From Allobosea sp. 47.2.35 (lineage in GTDB: Bacteria > Pseudomonadota > Alphaproteobacteria > Rhizobiales > Beijerinckiaceae): a stretch of DNA of 64,000 bases. The notes under the pieces were generated by a model. The model was not told the DNA's origin. It saw only the letters and a list, made by a program, of their open reading frames with translations, and made no database searches. Both the position numbers and the translations under genes were made by a program. Each line of letters begins with the position of its first letter. The stretch's first letter is position 1. Below are positions 1 through 8,939 of the stretch, one piece after another. The stretch lies in assembly GCF_024655635.1 (NCBI RefSeq), contig NZ_JANLGI010000008.1:1-64000 (forward strand), in the 5' to 3' direction.

Positions 1-31
1 TCCCGGCACGTCGGCGCGAGCCTAAGGGGGG

Positions 32-220
32 CTAGCCTTCAACGCGATAAGGGGGATGCGCTTCAATGCGATTTGACAGCTGGATGGCCAGTTCGCGCTC
101 GGCCACGAGCCGTTCGCCCTGTTTCAGCGTGCCGTCAAGCAGCCGCTCTCGCAGATAGGCGAACACGCGCTCGAACCCCGAGGCGCTGTCGGCATCTTGA
201 GCTTCCATCCCTGAAACCAT
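32..220 (-). pseudogene. GntR-family regulator, N-terminal fragment
   Basis: The first ~47 residues read like the start of a GntR/FadR winged helix (FAYLRERLLDGTLKQGERL, then ERELAIQL). The frame then leaves the family and stops after 62 aa, before the recognition helix is complete. The effector-binding domain is absent, so this is a remnant. A palindrome of the TGGT-N3-ACCA type used by FadR-like regulators lies 9 bp upstream of the start, which supports the assignment and suggests former autoregulation. Confidence 0.6.
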
Positions 221-228
221 TTTTTATT

Positions 229-241
229 CTGGTAAGACCAG
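229..241. promoter_or_regulatory. FadR/GntR-type operator palindrome
   Basis: CTGGTAAGACCAG is a perfect dyad containing TGGT-N3-ACCA, the general operator form of FadR-subfamily GntR regulators. It sits immediately upstream of the truncated GntR gene. The rest of 242-559 shows no convincing gene; the divergent target that such an operator normally controls is not present. Confidence 0.5.
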
Positions 242-559
242 TATGATGACCACAGAGATGGAGTCAATATGACAGGATCTGCACATCCAACAGTGGACGA
301 CTGCGGAAGCGTCGATTTCGGCTCGAACGGAACCAGCGATCGACTGAGATCATGAATCCGAACGGAGGGCTCTTACGGCAAATTGGCGAGGGCAATTTCC
401 CAATGCCGCCTCAGTAGCATCTCCCCTGGAGACTATCGGACGCCGGCCCTCAGCCCAATCCAAACACACGCGCAAGAGCCGGAAGCCGAAGCCATTTGCA
501 CGACCGCACATTAGACGCCTTTTGCAAGGCGGATTATCAGCCTAATTGGAGAACGGCTT

Positions 560-1462
560 TCATCCGGTCCGGCCTCGGTGCCGTAAAGCGTTGATGATGA
601 TCTTGAAGGCTGGGAGATTCTGGCGGCGGCTGGGAAAGTAGAGGAAATAGCCGTCGAAGAAGGGGGACCAGTCGTCCAGTACCTGGATCAGTTGGCCTGA
701 TCCGACATGCCGCTTAGCGATATCGTCGGGCACGTAGGCGATTCCATACCCATTCACCGCCGCTTCGATAATGGCATAGGAGTTGTTGAAGGTGAGCTGG
801 CCGCTCACCCGAACACGCAGTTCCTGCCCGCCCTTCTCAAACTCCCAGGTATAGAGCCCGCCGGCTGTTTCGTGGCGCATGTTGATGCAGACATGCTGGA
901 CTAGGTCTTGAGGATTGTTCGGCACTCCGTGCGCACCGAGATATCCGGGCGAAGCGACCGCTACCAGCCGCCAGTCCGGACCGATGCGGACTGCAATCAT
1001 ATCCTTCTCGACGCTCTCGCCCAGACGGACGCCAGCATCGAAGCCCTCCTCGACGATATTGCGGAAGGTGCTATCGAGGATCAGTTCAACATGGATGTCG
1101 GGATAGTCGCGGAGGATCGGCTTCAGCTTCGGCCAGACCACACTTTCGAGCGCATGGTCCGACAGCGTCAGCCTGACCGAGCCCGAGGGCTTGTCGCGCA
1201 ACGCCGTCAGCGCCGCGATCTCGTCCTCGATCTCCGCGATCCGCGGCGTGATGGTTTGGAGCAACCGCTCGCCCGCAGCCGTCGTCGCCACATTGCGGGT
1301 GGTTCGGGTCAGAAGGCGGACGCCCATGCGGTCTTCGAACTGCTTAATTGCGTAGCTCAGGGTCGACTGCGCGACGCCGATCTTCGCCGCCGCCCGGGTG
1401 AAGCTGTGCTCCTCGGCCACGACCTGAAACCATCTGAGCTGGTTGAGATCGGTCTTGTCCAT
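560..1462 (-). CDS. LysR-family transcriptional regulator
   Basis: A 300-aa LysR-type regulator. The N-terminal winged helix-turn-helix (about residues 5-63) has the usual pattern LRWFQVVAEEHSFTRAA and QSTLSYAIKQFEDRMGVRLL; a periplasmic-binding-like effector domain follows from about residue 90. I chose the ATG at 1462 because the HTH starts a few residues after it; an in-frame upstream ATG would add 20 unrelated residues. It is divergent from the MFS transporter across a 132-bp spacer. In this family that arrangement usually means control of the neighbouring transporter and hydrolase. The inducer is unknown. Confidence 0.9.
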   Translation of the reverse strand: MDKTDLNQLRWFQVVAEEHSFTRAAAKIGVAQSTLSYAIKQFEDRMGVRLLTRTTRNVATTAAGERLLQTITPRIAEIEDEIAALTALRDKPSGSVRLTLSDHALESVVWPKLKPILRDYPDIHVELILDSTFRNIVEEGFDAGVRLGESVEKDMIAVRIGPDWRLVAVASPGYLGAHGVPNNPQDLVQHVCINMRHETAGGLYTWEFEKGGQELRVRVSGQLTFNNSYAIIEAAVNGYGIAYVPDDIAKRHVGSGQLIQVLDDWSPFFDGYFLYFPSRRQNLPAFKIIINALRHRGRTG

Positions 1463-1594
1463 GAGATCCCTCGGCATCTGCCCGCCGGAGATTAATCGAT
1501 CAGGTCGATCAGCGCATTCCAATTCAGGCGGCTAATCGTTTCGCCGCGAGGTCGCTAGTTTGCACTGCAACAACGGATTCAGGAGCGAACCACC

Positions 1595-2782
1595 ATGGCG
1601 ATTGCCGCCGTATCGGAGGAAGGAACCAAGCCGACCGCCGCCTGGGGCGCCGTCCTGTCGATGGCGCTCTGCGTGGCGATGCTGATCACCTCGGAATTCA
1701 TGCCGGTCAGTCTACTGACGCCGATGGCGGAGGGGCTGCGCGCGACCGAGGGGCAGACCGGGCAGGCGATCTCGATCAGTGGCCTCTTCGCGGTTGCGGC
1801 GAGCATGGCCATCACGACGGCTGCCGGAACGCTGAACCGCAAATGGGTTCTGATCGCGATGGCGGCCTTCATGCTGGTCTCGCTGATCCTGGTCGCGGCC
1901 GCGCCGAACTTCACGGTGCTGATGCTCGGCCGTGCCCTGCTCGGCATCTGCATCGGTGGCTTCTGGGCGCTGGCGACCGCTGTGATCATGCGGCTGGTTC
2001 CCCAGAGCGACGTGCCGCGTGCGCTGGCGCTGATGTATGGCGGGCAGGCCATCGCGGCCGCCTTCGCCGCGCCTGTCGGCAGCTATCTGGGTGGCCTGTT
2101 CGGCTGGCGCGCGGTGTTCTGGGCACTCACGCCCATCGTCGCCGTCAACCTCGTCTGGCACCTCATCGCATTGCCATCGCTGCCCACGCGCCAGCGGCAG
2201 GATGTCCGGACCATGTTCGGCCTGCTGAAGCGCCCGTACTTCCTGCGCGGCCTCGTCGCCTCGATGCTGTCCTGGGGCTCGGCCTTCACGATGTTCACCT
2301 ATCTGCGCCCGTTTCTGGAGCAGGTGACGGGTGCGGATGTGACCACGCTCTCGATCCTGCTGCTGGTGCTCGGCTGCGCCGGCTTCGTCGGCACCTGGGC
2401 ATCCAGCCGCTTCCTGCATGGCAGCGTCGCTTCTCTCCTGAAGCTGCCCGCTCTGCTGATGGGAGGTTGCACGGCTGGTCTCCTGCTGCTCGGCGGCTCG
2501 GTCGCCGCGGCGGGCCTTTTCCTGGCGATCTGGGGCGCAACGAACACCGCCATGTCGGTGATCTGGATGACCTGGATGTCGCAGAACGCGAACGATGCGC
2601 CGGAGGCCGCCGGCAGCCTGATGGTCGCGGCGATCCAGACCTCGATCCTGTTCGGCGCAGTGGTCGGCGGGCTGCTCCTCGACGGCCTGTCGATCACCGC
2701 GACCTTCATTGGGAGCGTGGTTGTGGCCGCCATCGGCATCGCACTGATCGGCAACGGAAACCGTCTGCTGAAGCCCGAATAA
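1595..2782 (+). CDS. MFS efflux transporter (NepI/YdhP-like, DHA1 type)
   Basis: A 395-aa integral membrane protein of normal MFS length with about 12 hydrophobic segments. Its N-terminal half resembles the DHA1 group of sugar, nucleoside or drug exporters: SEFMPVSLL in TM1, then GRALLGICIGGFWALA and a PVGSYLGGLFGWRAVF segment. An AGGAG ribosome site lies 9 bp before the ATG. It is divergent from a LysR gene and followed after 23 bp by a Tat-exported hydrolase, so the three probably form one regulatory unit. Substrate is not deducible; NepI-like purine ribonucleoside export is only the nearest family analogy. Confidence 0.85.
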   Translation: MAIAAVSEEGTKPTAAWGAVLSMALCVAMLITSEFMPVSLLTPMAEGLRATEGQTGQAISISGLFAVAASMAITTAAGTLNRKWVLIAMAAFMLVSLILVAAAPNFTVLMLGRALLGICIGGFWALATAVIMRLVPQSDVPRALALMYGGQAIAAAFAAPVGSYLGGLFGWRAVFWALTPIVAVNLVWHLIALPSLPTRQRQDVRTMFGLLKRPYFLRGLVASMLSWGSAFTMFTYLRPFLEQVTGADVTTLSILLLVLGCAGFVGTWASSRFLHGSVASLLKLPALLMGGCTAGLLLLGGSVAAAGLFLAIWGATNTAMSVIWMTWMSQNANDAPEAAGSLMVAAIQTSILFGAVVGGLLLDGLSITATFIGSVVVAAIGIALIGNGNRLLKPE

Positions 2783-2805
2783 TCACAGAGAACGGGGAGA
2801 TATCG

Positions 2806-3897
2806 ATGGATCCCACCAACACAATCGCGACGCCGCCCAAGCGCTTGGAGCGTCGCGACCTGATGAAGCTGACCGGTGCGGGCGTCGCCACCCTGGCCGC
2901 CGCATCACTCTTCAACCTCTCCAACGCAAAGGCTCAGACCATGACAGCGGACTGGGACAAGACCTTCCCGAAGAGCGACAAGGTCGATCACCGGAAGGTC
3001 ACCTTCAGGAATCGCTACGGCATCACCCTGTCGGGCGATCTGTATCTGCCGAGAGACCGGGCCGATCGTCGCTTGGCGGCGCTTGCCGTCGGTGGACCGT
3101 TCGGCGCGGTGAAGGAGCAGTCGTCGGGTCTCTACGCGCAGATGATGGCGGAGCGCGGATTCGCCGCGCTGGCCTTCGATGCGTCCTTCACCGGCGAAAG
3201 CGGCGGCGAGCCCCGCAATGTCGCCTCGCCGGATATCAACACCGAGGATTTCAGCGCGGCGGTCGACTATCTCGGCCTTCACCCGTCGGTCGACCGCGAA
3301 CGGATCGGCGTCATTGGCATCTGCGGCTGGGGCGGCATGGCCTTGAATGCCGCCGCCGTGGACAAGCGGGTCAAGGCCGTCGTCGCCAGCACTATGTACG
3401 ATATGACCCGTGTCATGTCGAAGGGCTACAACGACAGCGTGACGCTTGAACAGCGCACGCAAATGCTGGAGCAACTGAGCAGGCAGCGCTGGGAAGACGC
3501 CGCGAACGGAGCCCCGGCCTACCAGCCACCCTACAACGACCTGAAAGGCGGCGAGGCCCAGTTCCTGGTCGATTACCACGACTATTACCGGACGCCGCGC
3601 GGCTATCATGCGCGTGCGGTCAACTCCGGCAATTCCTGGACTCGGACCACACCGCTCTCGTTCATGAACATGCCGCTCCTGACCTACATCAAGGAGATTT
3701 CGCCGCGACCTGTCCTGCTGATCCACGGCGAAAAGGCCCATTCGCACTATTTCAGCGAGACCGCCTATGCGGCCGCCGCGGAGCCGAAGGAGCTGATGAT
3801 CATCCCGGGCGCCAGCCACGTCGATCTATACGACAAGGTCGACGTAATCCCGTTCGACAAGCTGGCCAGTTTCTTCAACCGGCATCTGGCCGCGTGA
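2806..3897 (+). CDS. Tat-exported alpha/beta hydrolase
   Basis: A 363-aa alpha/beta hydrolase. It starts with a twin-arginine leader (LERRDLMKL followed by a hydrophobic stretch and an A-x-A-like site), so it should be exported folded to the periplasm. The nucleophile elbow reads GICGWGG, which puts Cys where most hydrolases have Ser, as in dienelactone-hydrolase-like enzymes. Late Asp/His candidates lie in LLIHGEKAHS and IPGASHVDLY. The ATG at 2806 has a strong GGGGAGA site; the longer open frame upstream is an out-of-frame shadow of the transporter gene. Likely co-transcribed with the MFS gene. Substrate unknown. Confidence 0.85.
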   Translation: MDPTNTIATPPKRLERRDLMKLTGAGVATLAAASLFNLSNAKAQTMTADWDKTFPKSDKVDHRKVTFRNRYGITLSGDLYLPRDRADRRLAALAVGGPFGAVKEQSSGLYAQMMAERGFAALAFDASFTGESGGEPRNVASPDINTEDFSAAVDYLGLHPSVDRERIGVIGICGWGGMALNAAAVDKRVKAVVASTMYDMTRVMSKGYNDSVTLEQRTQMLEQLSRQRWEDAANGAPAYQPPYNDLKGGEAQFLVDYHDYYRTPRGYHARAVNSGNSWTRTTPLSFMNMPLLTYIKEISPRPVLLIHGEKAHSHYFSETAYAAAAEPKELMIIPGASHVDLYDKVDVIPFDKLASFFNRHLAA

Positions 3898-3910
3898 CGA
3901 AGGCCGGGTC

Positions 3911-3934
3911 GAGGAAAGCCCCGCAGGCTTCCTC
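3911..3934. terminator. Possible terminator after the hydrolase gene
   Basis: GAGGAAAGCC / GGCTTCCTC form an imperfect hairpin just after the hydrolase stop, without a T-tract. The remainder of 3935-4288 contains no gene I can support. Confidence 0.3.
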
Positions 3935-4288
3935 TGAAGGGAAGCCATCAGAGACGCCTGGGCACAAACCGTCGTCGCGTCGGACATTGCTGGCGGGCAT
4001 TGCTGACACGCTACGCAACAAGCACAGCGCCAGAGCCCGTCGGCTCAAAGTAAGCGACGTGCCGGCCCCACCTTTCGGAATGGGGCATGAACGTTGATGT
4101 TCCGAGCCTGGAGGGCTTGGACATATGACGATTTCCAGAGCTTACGCTTAAATCGAGCGTTGAGATCGACGAGCCGGTAAGGCGGGTTGAGGTATTCACG
4201 GGTGCGGGGTGCCGTGGGGACTGGTCTGTATGGGTCAAGGGTATCCATCCGGCGAGGGCCGCGGGCGCATGCGGCCCGATCAGTTGAC

Positions 4289-4897
4289 CTAGCGTCTGCT
4301 CTTGGCGAACGCGGCCTTGCCAATGGCGCGACGCCTGGCGAGCTTGGCGATGCGGCCCCGGATGTCAGCCACGTCGAGTTGCTCTGGTTCGAAAGGACGA
4401 CCGTGCCATCGCATGAGTTCGTCATGTTGCTCGTGGTCGGGGTCCGCGATGGCGTCGAGAAAGAGCTGGAAGCCTGGGATTCCGCCGACATCCTCCGGTG
4501 GCCCGCGCCGGGCACCATCGACGTATCGAGGGTACTCAGTGCCGAAATCCGAGGCGAAGACGTCTTCAACGGTAACTGTGTGCCGCCAATCGTCACCGAA
4601 GTCGTAGGTGTAGGAAAGTTGGGTGACACCGCGATCGAAGAGCGCGCCGAGCTTGGTCGTCCTAGCAGAGAAGGTCCTGTCGCGCAGGCTTTCCCACTCC
4701 GGATCGGGGATGGCGAAGCGCTTCCCGTCGGCGCGGAACTGGAAGAGATGATAGTCTTCAAACGGCATTGCCGCCTGGATAACGTCATGCAGAGCCTTGA
4801 GAGAAGCGGTCAGTGGCACCTCGACACGCCGCCAGATGACTGGGCTCCAGTCATCGAGCTCGATCTTCAGGCGCGCGACGCGATCGGCAGGGCTCAT
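4289..4897 (-). CDS. Plasmid pRiA4b ORF-3-like protein
   Basis: A 202-aa protein matching the IS1096/pRiA4b ORF-3-like family: LKIELDDWSPVIWRRVEVP near the N-terminus, FHxLFQF-like text (YHLFQFRADGKRF), SYTYDFGDDWRHTV, and a C-terminal CPPEDVGG-like segment (RGPPEDVGGIPGF). The function of the family is not established; it is common on plasmids and integrated elements. The frame stays open to 5041, but that would overlap the HU gene. The ATG at 4897 lies just before the conserved core and is preferred. It shares strand with HU and MucR upstream. Confidence 0.8.
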   Translation of the reverse strand: MSPADRVARLKIELDDWSPVIWRRVEVPLTASLKALHDVIQAAMPFEDYHLFQFRADGKRFAIPDPEWESLRDRTFSARTTKLGALFDRGVTQLSYTYDFGDDWRHTVTVEDVFASDFGTEYPRYVDGARRGPPEDVGGIPGFQLFLDAIADPDHEQHDELMRWHGRPFEPEQLDVADIRGRIAKLARRRAIGKAAFAKSRR

Positions 4898-5021
4898 GCG
4901 GCCGGCACTCCAGGGGGGTGGGCCATCTGGACGATCGATACCCCGCACCAGTGCCGGAAGCGACCCCGGCGGATCAGCAATGACCGATCCGCCCGTAACC
5001 CCCGGCGGCACCACATCAATA

Positions 5022-5294
5022 TTACGCGACGGCGTCAGCAAGGTCTTTCGCGACCTTGAATTTAACCACGGTCTTTGCAGGCACGTCGATCATGGCGCCC
5101 GTCGAAGGATTGCGGGCTTGGCGAGCTTCGCGTTTAGCGGATGATAACTTGCCGATGCCACCGAGAGTCAAATCATTGCCCGCCTTGAGCGTCTTTGAAG
5201 CCACATTGGCGAGTGAAGCCAATACAGCCGAGACATCAGCCTTGGACTTGGTGGCGTCTTCGGCGATCGCGGCGATCAATTCATTCTTGGTCAT
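5022..5294 (-). CDS. HU-family DNA-binding protein
   Basis: A 90-aa HU/IHF-type histone-like protein of standard length: MTKNELIAAIAE start, GIGKLSSAKREARQARNP beta-arm with the conserved RNP tip, and VKFKVAKDLADAV at the C-terminus. It bends and constrains DNA as a dimer. A GGAGGG ribosome site precedes the ATG. Sitting among transposon-type and MucR genes, this is probably an accessory HU copy, not the housekeeping one. Confidence 0.92.
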   Translation of the reverse strand: MTKNELIAAIAEDATKSKADVSAVLASLANVASKTLKAGNDLTLGGIGKLSSAKREARQARNPSTGAMIDVPAKTVVKFKVAKDLADAVA

Positions 5295-5326
5295 TAAGCC
5301 CTCCAGCTGAGATACGGCTCGATAAA

Positions 5327-5764
5327 TTAGTTCGTCTTGCCGGTCCTACCACGTGCCGGCGTTTTTCGCCGCTGCTGACCCAACCCCATTTTCTTGGCGA
5401 GCGACGAGCGCGCTTCGGCATAGGCGGGAGCGACCATTGGATAGTCCGGTGGCAGACCCCAACGAGCACGGTAATCGTCGGGCGTCATATCGTAGGCCGT
5501 GCGCAGATGGCGCTTGAGCGATTTGAACTTTTTCCCGTCCTCAAGACAGATCAAGAACTCAGGTGTGATCGACTTCTTGATAGACACTGCGGGGTTTGGC
5601 CGCTCTTCAGGGATGGGCTCAGGCGGGTTGCCAAGGCCCGAAAGCGCAGCATGTGTGGTGGCGATGAGGCTAGGAAGGTCAGCGACCGGAACACTGTTGT
5701 TTGAAACGTATGCGGAGACTATGTCGGCAACCAAAGCAGTTAGATTTTCGCTGTCTTCAGCCAT
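5327..5764 (-). CDS. Ros/MucR-family transcriptional regulator
   Basis: A 145-aa MucR-like protein. The family core is clear: SITPEFLICLEDGKKFKSLK, RHLRTAYDMTPDDYRARWGL, then DYPMVAPAYAEARSSLAKKMGLG. In classical Ros the zinc site is Cys-x2-Cys plus His ligands. Here the second Cys is Asp and the distal His is missing, so this resembles family members that fold with few or no zinc ligands. MucR proteins bind AT-rich DNA and silence or tune many genes. The ATG at 5764 has GGAG upstream and was preferred to the TTG before it. Confidence 0.9.
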   Translation of the reverse strand: MAEDSENLTALVADIVSAYVSNNSVPVADLPSLIATTHAALSGLGNPPEPIPEERPNPAVSIKKSITPEFLICLEDGKKFKSLKRHLRTAYDMTPDDYRARWGLPPDYPMVAPAYAEARSSLAKKMGLGQQRRKTPARGRTGKTN

Positions 5765-5796
5765 CAATAACTCCAGAAGCCCGATAGAGAATCGTC

Positions 5797-5955
5797 ATGG
5801 CAATCAGAAATGATTTGCCCTGCGAGTCGACTATGGCGATTGAAAACTTAATTCAAGAGGTCGCAGCTGCCGAGCGGGTGATCAGCAGCTGCCTGGATAG
5901 GAAAACCTTCTTCGAATCTGGTGGCAGCGCCACCGCTATGAAGGCAACAGGTTAG
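5797..5955 (+). CDS. Possible 52-aa hypothetical protein
   Basis: An open frame from ATG 5797 encodes 52 residues with an amphipathic stretch (MAIENLIQEVAAAERVI). It overlaps the 3' end of tniQ by 20 bp on the opposite strand and has only a weak ribosome site. No family recognised; it may be non-coding. The end of this stretch also forms a GGTGGC-AGC-GCCACC hairpin that could stop tniQ transcription. Confidence 0.25.
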   Translation: MAIRNDLPCESTMAIENLIQEVAAAERVISSCLDRKTFFESGGSATAMKATG

Positions 5956-8431
5956 CGCGCTTCATGGCCTCTAACGCCGCGCTCCGTTCGAAGAGATACG
6001 AATAGAACTGCGGCCGGCGACATATAGGCTTCAGACCATGCTCCAGAAGTCTATTAGTAACCGCTGCGCCGCTTCCTCGATGCTCGTCCCGCCCGGCCAG
6101 TGCGCCCAGCTCATTGCCCAAGATATAGCGCTTTCGGAAAGCCTCAATATCGGCCAACGTCACCATGATTGCCCGGCCCTGATAGTGGTTAGGCAGAATG
6201 TTCGCTCGCGCCACATCGGTCGCCATGTTGTAAGCCATGCCGAGCTGAGCTCCCGCTTCCTTGAGCGTGACAGACGGTCCGCGATCGGGGAGGGCGACCG
6301 GCTTATTGGCATCGACGTACGACTGCATCACGCGCAGCGCCTCTGGCCGCGGGAACAGAAAAGCGTCGAACTGCGGCGGTCTGCAGACAGCACCCACGCC
6401 GTTTTGCTCCATCTGAGTGATGATAGTTTTCCATCCCTCAATGCCAAATACCTTGGCCAGATCCGAGGACGTCGCATAAGCGGCCTTGAACCGAGCGACT
6501 TCCCCATCACTGATGCTCCCATAAGGGCAGCCTGGCTGCATCGAAATTAGGTCCGCCTCAACGAGTTGCCGAAGCATCGAGGCTTCCATGAACAGCTCTT
6601 TGGCGATGTCCTTACGGTTGCGGCCGCGCGCCGGTGTAGTCCCGGTATGCTGAGATGCTCTGTCGAGATCGACGACTGCTCCACGCCGATATATGTAGTC
6701 GCTGACGCGCGTTCCGGTGACAACTGGCATGATGCCGGCACCTGCCAGCCTCTCTACCGCCAGCTGAAAATTCCGGACATTCAAGAGCGGCCGAAGCTCG
6801 ACGATACCCACGTATTTCCTTTTGAACTCAGCTAGCGCCCGATGAAGAACCAGCTGCTGGCCAGGAGGACCGGCGACCTTTAGGACGCCAGCCGCCAGCG
6901 CTTCATCCAGCACGGATTGCCTAAGTCCCAGATCCTCCGCGGCTACAGACAGCGCAACGCCATCCAGCGCCTTCTTCGAGGCGAGCTCAGCCGGGTCGGC
7001 CAAAATCGCCGACAACGCCGGCTCCTTACCGCCACGAACGCTGACGACCTCACCGCTAAAAATCGCATCGACAGCCTGTGTGAGGGAAATTTCAGCGCTC
7101 TTGGCTGCCGCCGCAAGCGGAACATAGCGCCCGGGCTCAGGCGAACTGGCTCCCGCGCGTGTCCAAAGCTTTGCGAGAAAATCGGACGCGGCACTATGTG
7201 GGAAAAGCCAATCCGACCCGCCTGTACCTTCAGCGATGACCTTTAAATGCCCGCCTCGGGCTAGCTCTGCGACCGCGACAGCGTCGATCCCAAGCTCGGT
7301 GGTGACCTGCTTCAAGATCTTGAAGCCTTTAACTCTGGCCTCGAGGTGCTCGAACTCATCGCGGCGGATATCAATCCGAGCCCCCTGCCCTTCTCCCCTC
7401 ACCTGGATTTCCAGCTTGGCGAGGAGGTCTCGAAAGCGGACGTACCCCAGTCCACAGCGGCGAGCGCCTTCTTCGACAGTTACTGTATCGAACCTAACCG
7501 GCGCGCCGCCGAGATCGGTTCCGGCCTTCAAAGTGAGGTGAGCTTCGGCGTGCCGGCGCAGTTCCCCTTTCATAGCCAAGCCGATTTCGTGGTCGGGAAG
7601 CTCTCGTACCCAAAGATAGAATTCGCCATAAGCTTTGATGACGCCCTGCCGACCGGCGCGTCTCTCGCTTTCCGCGTTCAAGCGATTAAGCAGTTCCTGG
7701 AATGCGTCGGGCCAATTGGATAGAATCCGAAAGCCCTCAGCGCAAAGCTCCCCCGGCCGAATGCTCCGGCGAACCTGCATCAATTTGAAGTCGCGACTTT
7801 TTGAAACTTGTCCTAGCCGCTCGCAGAGCGCGAGGAACTCGGACATAGCCATTCCGTCAAATGAACTGGCGGGCTGATCAATCTGAAGCAGCCGGCGCAC
7901 GATGTACCCATCGAGAGCCAAAGCCTCCGCGGTGGCCGCTGGAGCAGCCACCCGGTGCAATTCGTGGCCCCGTCGACACCTCAGCATCGGATTGTGACGC
8001 CACTGGACGGGCCGATTTTCGCAGCCGCAGTTCGATACCAGTTTGACCTGGTGGAAGGGGCACGAGGATACCGCGGTTATGTCCCACCAGACGCGGTGGT
8101 AGCCGTTTTCTCCAAGACATTGAGGGCACCAGCGACGTCGGTTGATGCTAAAATGCTCGGCGCTGAAGGTCTCGCCGAGCACATCCACGCGGGAAGGCGA
8201 AACCGCGGGCGTGGCGAAGGCGACAGCTACTGGGTCCGCCTTGCAGAGGCGAGCGACCTCGTCGGGAGAGAGCTTCGAGAGACTGGACGCTTCTCGCGGC
8301 CCCGCCATGTCGAACATCTTGTGAATCAGCACCATGCCATTTTCGAGCGATGTCCGAAGAAGCAGGCTATACGCCGGCTCGTCGATATGATGCTTCACGC
8401 GGCCGGGGAACGGGCTTCTCATCGTCGCCAT
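5936..8431 (-). CDS. tniQ: TniQ-family transposition protein with long HTH-rich C-terminus
   Basis: An 831-aa protein whose N-terminal ~170 residues are a TniQ domain: YSLLLRTSLENG, RRRWCPQCLGENGYHRVWWD and CPFHQVKLVSNCGC supply the paired Cys/His zinc motifs. TniQ proteins link target recognition to the transposase and AAA+ ATPase of Tn5053/Tn7-like elements. It is about twice the usual TniQ length. The extension from about residue 310 holds a series of ~50-70-aa helix-turn-helix-like units. Its ATG overlaps the stop of the upstream tniB remnant (TGATG), showing translational coupling. Confidence 0.85.
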   Translation of the reverse strand: MATMRSPFPGRVKHHIDEPAYSLLLRTSLENGMVLIHKMFDMAGPREASSLSKLSPDEVARLCKADPVAVAFATPAVSPSRVDVLGETFSAEHFSINRRRWCPQCLGENGYHRVWWDITAVSSCPFHQVKLVSNCGCENRPVQWRHNPMLRCRRGHELHRVAAPAATAEALALDGYIVRRLLQIDQPASSFDGMAMSEFLALCERLGQVSKSRDFKLMQVRRSIRPGELCAEGFRILSNWPDAFQELLNRLNAESERRAGRQGVIKAYGEFYLWVRELPDHEIGLAMKGELRRHAEAHLTLKAGTDLGGAPVRFDTVTVEEGARRCGLGYVRFRDLLAKLEIQVRGEGQGARIDIRRDEFEHLEARVKGFKILKQVTTELGIDAVAVAELARGGHLKVIAEGTGGSDWLFPHSAASDFLAKLWTRAGASSPEPGRYVPLAAAAKSAEISLTQAVDAIFSGEVVSVRGGKEPALSAILADPAELASKKALDGVALSVAAEDLGLRQSVLDEALAAGVLKVAGPPGQQLVLHRALAEFKRKYVGIVELRPLLNVRNFQLAVERLAGAGIMPVVTGTRVSDYIYRRGAVVDLDRASQHTGTTPARGRNRKDIAKELFMEASMLRQLVEADLISMQPGCPYGSISDGEVARFKAAYATSSDLAKVFGIEGWKTIITQMEQNGVGAVCRPPQFDAFLFPRPEALRVMQSYVDANKPVALPDRGPSVTLKEAGAQLGMAYNMATDVARANILPNHYQGRAIMVTLADIEAFRKRYILGNELGALAGRDEHRGSGAAVTNRLLEHGLKPICRRPQFYSYLFERSAALEAMKRANLLPS

Positions 8432-8938
8432 CAGCCGTGCCTCCTGGAATAGCTGTCGCGCATCTGACGGGGCATATTCCTTAGGCCCGTGACCTCATCG
8501 TCATCTTCTTCCTCGTCATCTTCAATCAATTGGGGCTCAGAGACACGCCTGCGCATATCACCGAAAGGATTGGCGGCGTCGCTCCCCCGCCTCATCCTCT
8601 CGAACGACTCCGCCAAGACGTCCAAGCGGAGGCTGTCGTCGCCGTCGTCGTAGGCAATTGAGGTGGCACGGAAAAGGAGCTTGATGAGATTATCAAGATT
8701 GCCTTTGGTTGCGAGATGGAATTTGTGCGGGAGCAGACCATCTGCAAAACGAAACGCGGGCTGGATGGGAAGGTGGTTGTCTATAATGTCTAGGACTTTC
8801 TGCCATTCATTGCAGTCATCCTCGTTGTTCCAGTTGAACGGTGTTAATTCGAAATCGCCGCCGCTCCTGCGTCGCAGTTGGTTGTAAAGCGACCTGATTT
8901 TCTCCAGTTCGGGGGTTCCCGCAAAAGCGATCTGACAG
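8431..8938 (-). pseudogene. tniB: TniB ATPase, 3' remnant
   Basis: The frame that ends at 8431 can be read upstream, without a stop, through the C-terminal part of a TniB-type AAA+ ATPase: FAGTPELEKIRSLYNQLRRR, then WQKVLDIIDNHLP, then LATKGNLDNLIKLLFRA. Similarity ends near 8938, where the frame meets a divergent truncated HAD gene. Walker A and B lie upstream in TniB and are missing, so the product cannot be an active ATPase. The acidic tail EDDEEEDDDE is at the C-terminus. No tniA transposase is seen anywhere in the window. Confidence 0.7.
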
Positions 8939-8939
8939 G

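Noticed and set aside
1843..2805. Open frame running through the MFS gene into the hydrolase, as if a 684-aa fusion
   Set aside because: The part before 2806 is Arg/Gly/Pro-rich out-of-frame translation of the transporter; the hydrolase has its own ribosome site and Tat leader.
3894..4097. 67-aa open frame after the hydrolase
   Set aside because: Low-complexity basic text, no ribosome site, no family resemblance; it contains the putative terminator hairpin.
4187..5059. 290-aa plus-strand open frame
   Set aside because: Antisense shadow of the pRiA4b-type gene and HU, both of which have clear family motifs.
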